This document shows positions 26,508 through 35,257 of a DNA stretch of 41,735 bases, piece by piece. Under the pieces are notes generated by a model. The model searched no databases, was not told the DNA's origin, and saw nothing but the letters and a program-made list of their open reading frames with translations. Made by a program: the position numbers and the translations under genes. Position 1 is the first letter of the stretch. Each line of letters starts with the position of its first letter. This stretch comes from Natronosalvus hydrolyticus (GTDB lineage: Archaea; Halobacteriota; Halobacteria; Halobacteriales; Natrialbaceae): positions 1 through 41,735 of the forward strand of contig JAOPJZ010000029.1 of assembly GCA_025517525.1 (NCBI GenBank). The letters run 5' to 3'.

Positions 26508-26988
26508 CGTCCTGTACCGCGACGACCTCGCTCGAGTCCGCACACTCGGCGTATCGACGTAATGGCTCCTCGTTGAGCGTCAGGAAGGTCTCCCCCCAGC
26601 GAAACGGCTCGAGCAGATCGCTCGCAGCCTCCTGTTCGTCGAAAATACAGAGGGCAGCAGCCAGCGCCTCCGCGGTCGTCAATCGAAACGGGCGACCGTA
26701 ATTGACGGGATTGGCCGCAACGAGAAACGGCAGGGCGCGATGGATGCCGTTCATCGAAAAGGCGGCTTCCTCGGCGGATTCCCAGGAACAGTCGAGGGCG
26801 ACGAGCGTGTCGAGCGCGTCGGTTTTGTCGGCCGGCGACAGCGCCTGCTCGGCGTGGGGGTTGAGTACGACGCCGTAGGGGACACCGCCCATCGAGCGAT
26901 GGAGGATCGCCCGGTCGAACTTCTCGAGGCGACGCGCCGTACACTTTTTTGGGTCGTCGTCACCCTCGTAGTAGACGTGACACTCCAC
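26488..26988 (-). CDS. tsr3: rRNA aminocarboxypropyltransferase Tsr3 (DUF367)
   Basis: A 166-residue protein from the GTG at 26988; a TTG start nine codons upstream is possible but would add a cysteine-rich tail outside the family. Tsr3 transfers the 3-amino-3-carboxypropyl group from S-adenosylmethionine to a modified uridine in small-subunit rRNA. Visible hallmarks: CHVYYEGDDDPKKCTARRL, VALDCSWESAE, RALPFLVAANPVNYGRPFRL, AALCIFDEQE and FRWGETFLTLN. Family length is normal. Its 3' end is duplicated in tandem (26462-26507). Confidence 0.9.
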   Translation of the reverse strand: MECHVYYEGDDDPKKCTARRLEKFDRAILHRSMGGVPYGVVLNPHAEQALSPADKTDALDTLVALDCSWESAEEAAFSMNGIHRALPFLVAANPVNYGRPFRLTTAEALAAALCIFDEQEAASDLLEPFRWGETFLTLNEEPLRRYAECADSSEVVAVQDEYLADE

Positions 26989-27230
26989 ACACACGGGTAG
27001 GCAGGGGCGACACAAACGTATTGTTATCCGTGGAGGGGGACGGTGGCGGGTTTCGATACTGCCTGGAGTACCCGCTTCCGTTACGAGGGGTAAATCGCGT
27101 CGCTAGTACCCTCCCAAACGTTGACTAATGAGTGAGACCGGACAACAGCCATCGGTTTCACTCACCCGTCGACGCTTGGGAAAGTACTAGAGACGAAGAC
27201 CCGAGTACTCGAGCCGTTGGTGTCGGTGGC

Positions 27231-29069
27231 TCACTCCTCGTGGATCGCCTCCCCTCGATTCAGCCGGGACGCGATCTGAAACGTCTGTTCGGCCTCCCGT
27301 CTCGTGGGGAAATGCGCCGCGAGATATCGCGCCGTCGCGATCATCGGCACGCGACGGGTACGCTCGTCTGCCGGTGGCCCGCTCACACCCGCCTCGAGCA
27401 GGTCGAACTGCCGGAACGCAGCCTCGAGGTTCTGCAGCGTGTGGAAACCGGCGTCCTCGCGAAGCAGGGCGTGACCGAGGGTGCGTTTCAGGGCAGCCGG
27501 GTCGCCACCGGCGTCGAAAAACGCACCGACGAGGCGGCCAGCCTCGTCCACGCCACCCTCGCGGTCGAAGGTCTCGAGAAGCCCCTCCAAGATCGCCTCG
27601 GGTGCTTCGCCCTCGTTCGCTCCGGGTTCCGGAATCGGGGCCGGTGGCGTGTTGAGAAATCGATCGAGATAGACGTTGATCGCGACGTCGAAAATCCCGC
27701 GATACAGTTCGATGGCGTCCGTGCGGCGGGTGCTCTGGTGGACCGCGTTGGCGTAGGTGAAGGTGTGGTGGACCGTGTTCCAGTCCGAAAACTCGTTTGC
27801 GACCCCGAACTGGGCGACCCGCGTCGCGGCGGCACGAGCGACGACTGCCGCCAGGGCTTCCGTGCTGGCCCCCGATTCGATGGCGTCGGCGAGTGCGCCT
27901 ACGATTGCCTCGGGGTCATCTCCCAGCAAGGTGTCCTGGAAGCCGGCAGGTGGTTCCCAGGTTTCGTCATCCTCGAGTGCCTCCTCACCGGTGGCCGCCA
28001 GCGCCTCGAGGCCGCTCGTTTCGGTCACGTCGCCGCCGTAGACGTCCTCGAGCAGCGCGACCAGGTCTATCGGCTGTCGCCACGATGAGCGCTCGTCGCT
28101 CCGGGAAGCAGTCACGAGCGGGTCGATCAGCGAGGCCAGTACGTCCGGCGCGAGGGTCGTGTTACCCCCCAAATCGCCCGTTCCCCAGTCACCCTCGACG
28201 TGCTCGAGACACTCGAAGGCCGTGTTGGCGAAATCGAGGACGTGTCCCGTCGAGAGGTACGGGTGGTCCGTCGCCGCGGCAAAGAGGAGTTTGGCGACGG
28301 CTGCCTCGTCGTAGCCGGCGGCAATTGCGGTCCGGAGACAGCGTTCGGCCCCGTCAGCGTCGCGCACCTCGACACAGTCACGGAACCAGTTCTTGAGGCG
28401 CTCGAACGGGACGTCCGTCGTCGAAAACGAGGGCTGATCGAAGTTCGGCGCTTCGCCCGCACAGTCGTTCGCGACGTGGCGGACACCGGTGTACAGCGCC
28501 CGTTTGCGGTCGTCGGGCTCGAGGTCGTCCATGACGTTCGCCATACAGCCAAGAATCGTCGCCCCCGAGGACCAGCCCATCTCCCGATAGCGAGCGGCGA
28601 ACTCAACCGTCGTCGCCATGGGTTCGCGATAGTCGACGCCCGCGTCGAGGAGCCCGATCGTCGACTTGCCGATCACGAGTCGGAGGTTCTCCTCGAGGCC
28701 CGTCTCGAGTCGGTCAGCCCAGTGGTCGGCCGGGTCGCGCTCGAGCGGGGGGTTCGGGTCGACGTAGACGGTTCCGTCACGAACCTCGACGGGATACGTT
28801 TGCACGTCGTCGGCCCAGGGGTCGAACGTATCGCCACAGGAGAGTTCGAACCGGGCGTGGTGCCAGTGACACGTGAGGATACCGTCTTCGACGCTGCCTT
28901 CGGCGAGCGGAAACCCCATGTGCGGGCAGCGGTTGTCGACGGCGCGCACCTCCCCTTCGTGATAGAAGAGGGCAATAGCGGTGCCGTTTCTCGAAACGAG
29001 TTCTCGACCGTCGGCTTTGAGCGTCTCGAGGGGGACGGCTTCGACGAATCCCCCGCTTTTAGATGATAT
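27231..29069 (-). CDS. Rieske 2Fe-2S protein with large C-terminal domain
   Basis: The Rieske cluster motifs are CPHMGF and CHWHHARF, about 17 residues apart, so a 2Fe-2S centre bound by two Cys and two His is expected. After residue 100 comes a long, mostly helical domain of about 480 residues that I do not recognise. The first canonical start is a GTG at 28949, but it truncates the Rieske fold. The frame stays open upstream with family-like sequence (ETLKADGRELVSRNGTAIALFYHEGE) as far as ATA at 29067-29069, and a TTTTAG box lies about 27 bp before that ATA. I therefore extend the gene to 29069 (612 residues), with non-standard initiation. No oxygenase alpha-subunit iron site is evident. Downstream genes are unrelated. 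Confidence 0.7.
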   Translation of the reverse strand: MSSKSGGFVEAVPLETLKADGRELVSRNGTAIALFYHEGEVRAVDNRCPHMGFPLAEGSVEDGILTCHWHHARFELSCGDTFDPWADDVQTYPVEVRDGTVYVDPNPPLERDPADHWADRLETGLEENLRLVIGKSTIGLLDAGVDYREPMATTVEFAARYREMGWSSGATILGCMANVMDDLEPDDRKRALYTGVRHVANDCAGEAPNFDQPSFSTTDVPFERLKNWFRDCVEVRDADGAERCLRTAIAAGYDEAAVAKLLFAAATDHPYLSTGHVLDFANTAFECLEHVEGDWGTGDLGGNTTLAPDVLASLIDPLVTASRSDERSSWRQPIDLVALLEDVYGGDVTETSGLEALAATGEEALEDDETWEPPAGFQDTLLGDDPEAIVGALADAIESGASTEALAAVVARAAATRVAQFGVANEFSDWNTVHHTFTYANAVHQSTRRTDAIELYRGIFDVAINVYLDRFLNTPPAPIPEPGANEGEAPEAILEGLLETFDREGGVDEAGRLVGAFFDAGGDPAALKRTLGHALLREDAGFHTLQNLEAAFRQFDLLEAGVSGPPADERTRRVPMIATARYLAAHFPTRREAEQTFQIASRLNRGEAIHEE

Positions 29070-29139
29070 ACGGGAACGATGGACAGGGAGACCTAAAACC
29101 GTTTCCTGGCCGACACCTTCGTCCGTATGCCGCTCGAGG

Positions 29140-30732
29140 CTACCGGTCGTCGTAGACGATCTCGCCGTCGACTAGCGTCAGAGCGACGTCGATCTCGTCG
29201 ATGGCGTCTGGCTGGTCCCACGGCGACGCCTCGAGCACCGCGATATCCGCCGCCTTACCAACCTCAAGCGTTCCCAGTCGGTCCTCATCGAAGCCGGCGT
29301 AGGCGGCCCCGATCGTGTACGCCCGGAGCGCTTCGGTGACCGACAGTCGCTGAGCGTCCGCGGGGGCGTTCACCGCGCAGTGGACCCCAAACAGCGGGTC
29401 GAGTGGCATACAGTCGGACCCAAAGGCGAGCGGGACGCCGCCCTCGAGCATCGACCCGAACCGGTCCACTTCTCGTCGCCGCCCCTCGCCCAGTCGCTGG
29501 TCGTACAGTCCACCGTCTTCGGCCCACTGCAGGAAGTTCGGCTGGACCGACGCGACGATACCGGATTCGGCCATCCGCTCGAGGTGGTCGTCGCTCGCCA
29601 TTTCGGCGTGTTCGACGCGGTGGCGTGCCTCGTCGACGTTCGGGGTCGCTTCGAAAACCGAAATCGTCTCCTCGGCGGCCTCGTCGCCGATGGCGTGGAC
29701 GGTGAGCTGATAGTCGCCATCTTTGGTCGCTCGGCCCGCAATGGCGGCGAGTTCGTCGGGGTCGACGACCCACTGGCCGCGACCGTCCCCGTCGTGGTCG
29801 GCCGGGAGGTCTTCGTAGGGCTCGAACAGTTTGGCCGTTCGGCTACCGATAGTCCCGTCTGTGAACGATTTGACGGCGCCCACCTGCACGAACTCGCTGC
29901 CGCCATTGGTGACCAATCCCGCATCCAGAAGGCTCTCGAGATGGTCGCTCCAGTAATCGAGTCGGACCCGACAGGTCAACTCGCCGGCTGCCTCGAGGTC
30001 GCGATAGACCCGCGGTGCGTGTGACTCTCTGACCTTGTCGTGGACGCAGGTGACACCGAGGGTGTTGGCGTAGTCGATCGCCGCCGTCACGAGGTCGCGA
30101 GTGTCCGCGTAATCGGCCTCGAGAGCGTCCCAGACCGCTTCGGTAGCTTCCTCGACGACGACGCCCGTCGGCTCGCCGTTCGCGTCGGTTTCGACGTCCC
30201 CACTCGGCATCCGCTCGCGTAATCGCTCGAGGGCGACGCTGTTGAGCGAGGCGTTGTGCATGTCGACGCGCATGGCGACGACGGGTCGGTCCTCACTGAC
30301 GCTATCGAGGTCGCTCGCCCGCAGATAGCGGTTCTCGGCCCACTCGCTTTCGTCGTAGCCAAAGCCCAGAATCCACTCGCGATCGGTATCCGCCTGGGCC
30401 TCGAGCGCACCGACAGCGGCCTCGAGGGAGTCGACGCTCGAGAGGTCCGCGTGCACCAGATACTGGCCCAGGTTCTCCATGTGCGTGTGGGCGTCGACGA
30501 AACCGGGGAGCACGACCCGCCCGTCACAGTCGATGACGTCGGTTTCGACGCCCTCGAGGAATCGGACCTCGTACTCGCGGTCGACCCGAACGATCTTCCC
30601 GTTTCGAATCGCCAGCGCTTCAGCAGGCTCCGGTTCGGCGGCCTCACCTGCATTAGCACCCTCGGCGTCGCCATCCGCCTCGAGCGAGTACACTCGAGCG
30701 TTGACGAGTATCGTGTCGGCAGCGTCGGTCAT
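29140..30732 (-). CDS. Metal-dependent amidohydrolase (YtcJ-like)
   Basis: A 530-residue amidohydrolase from the ATG at 30732; a start at 30873 would add a non-conserved lead of 47 residues. The metal-binding H82-x-H84 is in GFVDAHTHMENL, with more histidines in TVHAIGDEA, RHRVEHAEM and an FGSDCMPLDPLFG segment holding the catalytic aspartate. The C-terminus has the small beta-domain (GKAADIAVLEASPW and LVDGEIVYDDR). YtcJ-like enzymes hydrolyse varied N-acyl or amide substrates; the substrate is unknown. A 20-residue Ala/Glu-rich insert sits near residue 20. Confidence 0.88.
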   Translation of the reverse strand: MTDAADTILVNARVYSLEADGDAEGANAGEAAEPEPAEALAIRNGKIVRVDREYEVRFLEGVETDVIDCDGRVVLPGFVDAHTHMENLGQYLVHADLSSVDSLEAAVGALEAQADTDREWILGFGYDESEWAENRYLRASDLDSVSEDRPVVAMRVDMHNASLNSVALERLRERMPSGDVETDANGEPTGVVVEEATEAVWDALEADYADTRDLVTAAIDYANTLGVTCVHDKVRESHAPRVYRDLEAAGELTCRVRLDYWSDHLESLLDAGLVTNGGSEFVQVGAVKSFTDGTIGSRTAKLFEPYEDLPADHDGDGRGQWVVDPDELAAIAGRATKDGDYQLTVHAIGDEAAEETISVFEATPNVDEARHRVEHAEMASDDHLERMAESGIVASVQPNFLQWAEDGGLYDQRLGEGRRREVDRFGSMLEGGVPLAFGSDCMPLDPLFGVHCAVNAPADAQRLSVTEALRAYTIGAAYAGFDEDRLGTLEVGKAADIAVLEASPWDQPDAIDEIDVALTLVDGEIVYDDR

Positions 30733-30862
30733 TGTGCCATCACGCGCAGGGAGAGACAAAAACGGTTGGGATAGCGGGTGATCGCAGGTACTCGAGGAAG
30801 CAGTGACGAGGGCCCGAGTTCGATCAGTACCTGTTAAGAGCCATGCCCGACACGTCCTACCC

Positions 30863-32095
30863 ATGACCGACACTGATCCCGAGGCGCTCGCCGACCGGGT
30901 TCGCAGCGGCGACCTTCGATTGCACGAACTCGAGGCCCACGCCGATCACGACACGGCGGCAACGGCCCGGAGACTGTTACTCAAGGACGAAACCGACGCC
31001 GACCTCGAGACCGTGGGTGCTTACGCGTTCGACGCCGAAGCCGCCGACTCCGCCATCGAGAACATGATCGGGGCGGCCCAGATTCCGATGGGCGTCGTCG
31101 GCCCCGTCAGTATCGACGGCGGAGCTGCCGAAGGCGCCTATCACCTTCCGCTGGCGACCACCGAAGGGGCCTTGCTGGCCTCCGTCAATCGGGGCCTGTC
31201 GGTGATCGAATCAGCCGGCGGCGCGGCCGCTCGGGTCACGAAAACTGGGATGACCCGCGCACCCGTCTTTCGCGTCGACGGCGTCGTCGAAGCCGCCGAA
31301 ACCGTCGAGTGGGTGGGCAAAAACCTCGAGACCCTTCGCGAAGCCGCCGAATCGACGACCAGCCACGGCGAGTTGCTGGACGTCGAACCCTACGTCGTCG
31401 GTGACTCCGTCTTCCTTCGCTTCGCCTACGACACCAAAGACGCGATGGGGATGAACATGGCCACCATCGCCACGGGCGAGGCCTGTAACGTCGTCGAAGC
31501 CGAAACGCCCGCCTCGCTCGTTGCCCTCTCGGGGAACCTCTGTTCGGACAAGAAACCCGCCGCCATCAACGCCGTCGAAGGCCGCGGACGCTCGGTCACG
31601 GCGGACGTCGTCATCCCCGGCGAAATCGTCGAGGAGCGCCTCCACACGACCGCGGATGCAATCGCCGAAGCCAACACGCGCAAGAACCTCATCGGGAGCG
31701 CCAAAGCCGGTAGCCTCGGGTTCAACGCCCACGCGGCCAACGTCGTCGGCGCGGCATTCCTCGCCACCGGCCAGGACGAAGCCCAAGTCGTCGAAGGCGC
31801 GAACACCATCACGACGATGGACGCGCGACCGAACGAGGAGGGCTCGAGCGACCTCTACGCCAGCGTCTCACTGGCCAGCCTCGAGGTCGGGACCGTCGGC
31901 GGCGGGACGAAACTCCCCACCCAGTCCGAAGCCCTCGACGTGCTCGGCCTGCGCGGCGGCGGTGACCCTGCGGGTTCGAACGCTGACGCCCTCGCCGAGG
32001 TCATCGCCGTCGGGGCGCTGGCCGGGGAACTCTCACTGCTGGCCGCGCTGGCCTCGAGACACCTCGCGAGCGCGCACGAAGACCTGGGTCGCTAG
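30863..32095 (+). CDS. hmgA: 3-hydroxy-3-methylglutaryl-CoA reductase (NADPH)
   Basis: A 410-residue class I HMG-CoA reductase, soluble, making mevalonate for archaeal isoprenoid lipids. The ATG at 30863 gives the usual archaeal N-terminus; an upstream start at 30803 is less likely. Motifs: ENMIGAAQIPMGVVGP (HMG-CoA binding), E101 in ATTEGALLAS, DAMGMNM and GTVGGGTKLPTQ (NADPH side), K230 in CSDKKPAAIN, D305 in ATGQDEAQ and the C-terminal catalytic histidine in SRHLASAH (H400 likely). All are intact. It is the statin target in haloarchaea. It diverges from the amidohydrolase gene. Confidence 0.96.
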   Translation: MTDTDPEALADRVRSGDLRLHELEAHADHDTAATARRLLLKDETDADLETVGAYAFDAEAADSAIENMIGAAQIPMGVVGPVSIDGGAAEGAYHLPLATTEGALLASVNRGLSVIESAGGAAARVTKTGMTRAPVFRVDGVVEAAETVEWVGKNLETLREAAESTTSHGELLDVEPYVVGDSVFLRFAYDTKDAMGMNMATIATGEACNVVEAETPASLVALSGNLCSDKKPAAINAVEGRGRSVTADVVIPGEIVEERLHTTADAIAEANTRKNLIGSAKAGSLGFNAHAANVVGAAFLATGQDEAQVVEGANTITTMDARPNEEGSSDLYASVSLASLEVGTVGGGTKLPTQSEALDVLGLRGGGDPAGSNADALAEVIAVGALAGELSLLAALASRHLASAHEDLGR

Positions 32096-32207
32096 GCAGC
32101 GCCCGCCGGAACGGGGCGATAACCAGCGCTCGTCGGAATGTGATCGAAAGCGCCGCGAAAGTGGACCGGTTCAATTAGTAGTGTTATCGTAGCGTTCGGT
32201 GGGGTTT

Positions 32208-32237
32208 TACTATTATTTCGGTGTCTAATCAATAGTA
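32208..32237. terminator. AT-rich inverted repeat after HMG-CoA reductase
   Basis: TACTATT at 32208-32214 and AATAGTA at 32231-32237 form a 7-bp stem around a 16-nt loop in the AT-rich spacer 113 bp after the reductase stop, preceded by GGGGTTTTAC. It may act at the end of the transcript; T runs in this spacer would suit archaeal termination. Confidence 0.3.
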
Positions 32238-32301
32238 TTAGTCGTATCTCGAGATCACTCCGGACACTGGTCGTAATCAGCGTTCAACGCACGAGCAACC
32301 A

Positions 32302-32652
32302 CTACTCGGACGGTCCGCCGCGAGTCACTCGCCGACTCAACAGCGCGATGTAGGCTCCCGAAAGCACCAGCAGGACGACCCCGAGAAACACCTGGAATCC
32401 GGTCGTGCCGACGAGGACCAGGCCCCAGCCGAATGCCGCCCCGCCGTGGGCCCAGGCGAAGTTGTACTGGCCAACCCAGGCGTGTAACACCGAAATGACC
32501 GCGAAGGTACCGGCGAGCACCCAGAAGGCGAGCGTGAGGGTGTCGACGCCGAGAACGGTCTCACTGAGGAAGGTACCCACCGCGAGCAGGGCGACGGCCG
32601 CGAGGAGCCCGACACCGATTACCGTTCCCTGCACGTCGACCAGTTCTGCCAT
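32302..32652 (-). CDS. Membrane protein, four predicted TM helices
   Basis: A 116-residue protein from the ATG at 32652; a start at 32736 would overlap the next gene and add a polar lead. Four membrane helices are visible, from GTVIGVGLLAAVALLAVGTF through LAFWVLAGTFAVISVLHAW and AHGGAAFGWGLVLVGTTGF to FQVFLGVVLLVLSGAYIALL. No known domain. It lies 73 bp after the HalOD1 gene on the same strand. Confidence 0.7.
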   Translation of the reverse strand: MAELVDVQGTVIGVGLLAAVALLAVGTFLSETVLGVDTLTLAFWVLAGTFAVISVLHAWVGQYNFAWAHGGAAFGWGLVLVGTTGFQVFLGVVLLVLSGAYIALLSRRVTRGGPSE

Positions 32653-32725
32653 ACCGTCACTCGCTCTCGAGCGATAATAGGGGTGGCGATACCTCGAGCG
32701 ATGCGACGAGTCGTTGTAACGCGAA

Positions 32726-33094
32726 TCACTCGTCATCTATCGTCCCCAGGCCTCGCTCGTACACCTGAATCCAGCCGTCACTCGTGACTTTCACGAGGTA
32801 GTCGGTGTACCGAAATTCGACGGTGCCTGTCCCCTGGCGAGCACCCGCGTCCCTGCCTAAGCGGAAAAATGCGGCTTCGATTGCGGCGACGTCGACCGCC
32901 TCGTACAGCGGTGGAGATCGAATCTCGGTGGGAGAAACGTCCTTCGCTGTGGCAATAGCGAACACGATTGCCGTGGTGAGTTCTGTATCCCTGTCGTGCT
33001 CGTAGTGTCGCTGGGCGACCTGTCGCCACTGCGTGTCTCGAATCAGGGATGAGGCGTCGCCGCTATCGGGACAATCCTCATCGCTAGCCATCAT
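32726..33094 (-). CDS. HalOD1 output domain protein
   Basis: A 122-residue stand-alone halobacterial output domain 1 protein. The domain covers about 40-120 (ELTTAIVFAIATAKDVSPTEI, LYEAVDVAAIEAAFFRL, TVEFRYTDYLVKVTSDGWIQVYE). HalOD1 is found fused to receivers and PAS domains in haloarchaeal signalling proteins and alone in small genes; its activity is not established. Its start overlaps the end of the DUF7344-like gene by 11 bp, so the two are translated together. It is likely cytosolic. Confidence 0.85.
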   Translation of the reverse strand: MMASDEDCPDSGDASSLIRDTQWRQVAQRHYEHDRDTELTTAIVFAIATAKDVSPTEIRSPPLYEAVDVAAIEAAFFRLGRDAGARQGTGTVEFRYTDYLVKVTSDGWIQVYERGLGTIDDE

Positions 33095-33515
33095 TTATTT
33101 GCTCCCGAGCGTGTTGTTCTTGCTCGCTATCGAGCGTCGCCCCCATTCCCTCGAGCGCTCCCAGTACCTGTTCGGCGTTCGAGGCCGGGGTAATCGTCTC
33201 ACTCGCGTCGTCGAACGAAAGTATTCCTTCGTCAACGAGTTTGGGAATGTGAGTGTGATAGAGTGAGACGTACACCCGTTCTCGTTGGTCGTCGGTGACT
33301 TTGTGGTCGGGAACCTCTCGCTCCCAGGCGGCGATCTTTGTCGAGAGTTCCGTCGTCGACCACTCGGTGTTCTCGAGCAACGTATAACAGAGATAGCGAC
33401 GCCGGGGATGACCCAGCGCCTCGTAGACGTGGTCTAGCTCCAGTACATCTCGTGTCAGAGACTGTGTTCCCGGTTTTGAACCCGTCAATTTACCGTGTTC
33501 GGAATCGCCACTCAT
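33084..33515 (-). CDS. Winged-helix regulator, DUF7344-like
   Basis: A 143-residue haloarchaeal DNA-binding protein. The winged helix spans about 28-100: YEALGHPRRRYLCYTLLENTEWSTTELSTKIA, a helix with VYVSLYHTHIPKLVDEGIL, then FDDASETI as the wing. This pattern matches the haloarchaeal DUF7344 winged-helix family, often linked with HalOD1 proteins. It has no sensor domain. It forms an overlapping pair with the HalOD1 gene, suggesting one regulatory unit. Confidence 0.8.
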   Translation of the reverse strand: MSGDSEHGKLTGSKPGTQSLTRDVLELDHVYEALGHPRRRYLCYTLLENTEWSTTELSTKIAAWEREVPDHKVTDDQRERVYVSLYHTHIPKLVDEGILSFDDASETITPASNAEQVLGALEGMGATLDSEQEQHAREQINDG

Positions 33516-33661
33516 CGAGTATTAGACGGGTGGAATGATGATAAGCCCATTGTCAGCCAGTCACACGATATTATCGCCCCAGTTGAACATTTGATTAGTT
33601 GTTGCGTTCACCACTGGCGAACAACAGTGCTGGGTAAGAACCGTCGACGGCTCCGCTGCAC

Positions 33662-34183
33662 TCACAGCAGACGGTACACGCCACGGCTCTCACTTGCCTG
33701 CCCGCTCCGAACCAGTTTCTCGAGTGCCTTTTTCGTATAGCCGGCGTCGACGCCCCGGTCGTTCGCGTAGTCGATCACGTCGGCTTCCGTCGGCGACTCG
33801 AGTTCTTCCAGGGCCGCCTCGACGATGGACTTCTTGCTCCCCATTCGCGTCGGCTGGCGTGGGTCACGGTCGCCTGCAGCGTTCACTTCCTCGGGGTCGA
33901 GTCCCGACGCCTCGAGGTACTCCTCCTCGCTCAGGACGCCATCTTCGACCCACTCGAGGTCGGCAAACGAGTCGACGCGAGAGAAGGCTTCGCCCTCACC
34001 CTGTCGGTTGGCGAGCATCGACGCTCGAACCTCGCGAGCGTGGTCGGCGTCTTCGGTCTCGAGGAACTTCTTTCGCTTCTCGTAGGGCTTTCGCGAGCCA
34101 CAGCGGGGACACTGGGTCGTCTTGGACCGGCCCTCGATGAGCCAGAGATGCGAACACGAACTACAACCGACGACCGCGTACAT
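33662..34183 (-). CDS. DUF5817-like zinc-ribbon protein
   Basis: A 173-residue protein from the ATG at 34183; upstream starts are weaker. The N-terminus carries a zinc ribbon: CSSCSHLWLIEG and CPRCGSRKPYEKRKKF. The middle is acidic and helical, and the C-terminal 65 residues look like a winged helix (SIVEAALEELESPTEADVIDYANDRGVDAGYTKKALEKLVRSG, here two halves). This is the haloarchaeal DUF5817 family. Zinc ribbon plus winged helix suggests nucleic-acid binding, without further evidence. Confidence 0.8.
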   Translation of the reverse strand: MYAVVGCSSCSHLWLIEGRSKTTQCPRCGSRKPYEKRKKFLETEDADHAREVRASMLANRQGEGEAFSRVDSFADLEWVEDGVLSEEEYLEASGLDPEEVNAAGDRDPRQPTRMGSKKSIVEAALEELESPTEADVIDYANDRGVDAGYTKKALEKLVRSGQASESRGVYRLL

Positions 34184-34311
34184 ACCCTCGAGTGCGTGGT
34201 GCCGACTGTTGAACGTTCGGAAAGCAGGGTGAAAGTGAAAGCGGCAAAACCAGGGTCGAGGGAACTGCCGACGCACAAACCGTTACGGTGGTGGCCGTCT
34301 CACTCGAGCGT

Positions 34312-34650
34312 ATGGAACACACCCCACTGGAGTCGCTCGAGACCGCAGAGGCAGCCGACGGCGTGCATCTGGCGCTGATGGCCGGGACGGATTCGATGAA
34401 CGTCCAGCACTTCGAAATCGAGCCCGGTGCGGTCGTCGAAGAACACAGCCACCCCCACGAGCAGACGGGCTTCATCTACGAGGGCGAGTTGGTCTTTATC
34501 ACCGACGGCGAAGAAATCGTTTGTACGCCTGGGGACGCCTACGCGATTCCGGGCGACCAACCACACGCAGCCGAGAATCGGGAGGAAGAGACGGTTCGGG
34601 GTGTCGATATCTTCAGTCCGCCACGGGAGAATCCGAGCTGGCAAGAGTGA
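34312..34650 (+). CDS. Cupin domain protein
   Basis: A 112-residue single-domain cupin from the ATG at 34312. Motif 1 is EEHSHPHEQTGFIYEGE with metal ligands H46, H48 and probably E50, and motif 2 is PGDAYAIPGDQPHAAE with H85. It should bind a divalent metal. Function cannot be told from sequence; such cupins act as isomerases, dioxygenases or storage proteins. It converges with the following regulator gene, 26 bp apart. Confidence 0.88.
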   Translation: MEHTPLESLETAEAADGVHLALMAGTDSMNVQHFEIEPGAVVEEHSHPHEQTGFIYEGELVFITDGEEIVCTPGDAYAIPGDQPHAAENREEETVRGVDIFSPPRENPSWQE

Positions 34651-34676
34651 ACCGACGGGCAGCGACCGATACTTGA

Positions 34677-35060
34677 CTACTGGTACCGCTCGAGGGCGTC
34701 CCACTCGCGAGCCATCAGTTGGCGAATCCCTTCGTCCAGAATCCCTTCGCCGAGTGAGGACGCCTGATAGTAGGAGTAGAGGCCGCTCGAGTCGGGTTCC
34801 TTTCGTTTCCGGTTTTCGACCAGCCCGACGTCCACGAGTTTGTCGAGATGGTAGTGCAGCGTGTTCGACCGAATCTCGAGGGCATCGCGAAGTTCGCTCG
34901 CGCTGTGTGGGCCGTCCTCGACGAGGCGGTTCAGGATCCGAAACCGCATCTCGTTCCCGATCGCCCGTTGCATGTCGAGATACTCCTCGAGCGAGAGGAC
35001 GCTGGACTCGGGGAGGAGATCGTCGACGAATTCTCCGCCCGGAGGGTCGGAATGAGCCAT
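34677..35060 (-). CDS. ArsR-type winged-helix regulator
   Basis: A 127-residue ArsR-like DNA-binding protein. Residues about 28-95 give the fold: DMQRAIGNEMRFRILNRLVEDGPHSASELRDAL, recognition helix EIRSNTLHYHLDKLVDVGLVENRKR, then a wing with SGLYSYYQAS. It has no metal-binding cysteines, so it is not a metal sensor of the classical kind. It is divergent from the E1alpha-E1beta-lipoyl operon with a 235-bp shared control region holding a palindrome, so it probably regulates that operon or itself. Confidence 0.87.
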   Translation of the reverse strand: MAHSDPPGGEFVDDLLPESSVLSLEEYLDMQRAIGNEMRFRILNRLVEDGPHSASELRDALEIRSNTLHYHLDKLVDVGLVENRKRKEPDSSGLYSYYQASSLGEGILDEGIRQLMAREWDALERYQ

Positions 35061-35214
35061 TGTTCACGGTCAACTCTTGAGCCGAATAAGCGTTCGCGGA
35101 GTCAGCGATCACTGAAAAAGTGTGTTTTTATATAATATCAGCACTCGAGTCGAACGGCTCCACCGAGTAGTCACATCGGAGTCCGACTCCCATTTTCGAG
35201 TCCTTTCAGAGCTA

Positions 35215-35234
35215 ATACTCTCGTTAGAGAGTAT
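35215..35234. promoter_or_regulatory. Palindromic operator candidate
   Basis: ATACTCTC and GAGAGTAT form a perfect 8-bp inverted repeat around GTTA, in the control region between the ArsR-type regulator and the 2-oxoacid dehydrogenase operon, 26 bp before the operon TATA box. This size and symmetry suit a dimeric winged-helix regulator. It is also a possible RNA hairpin if transcribed. Confidence 0.55.
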
Positions 35235-35257
35235 CTGGACACTTGATACACCCTAAT

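Noticed and set aside
27132..28088. Plus-strand protein opposite the Rieske gene
   Set aside because: Antisense to a gene with clear Rieske motifs, no domain features and biased composition.
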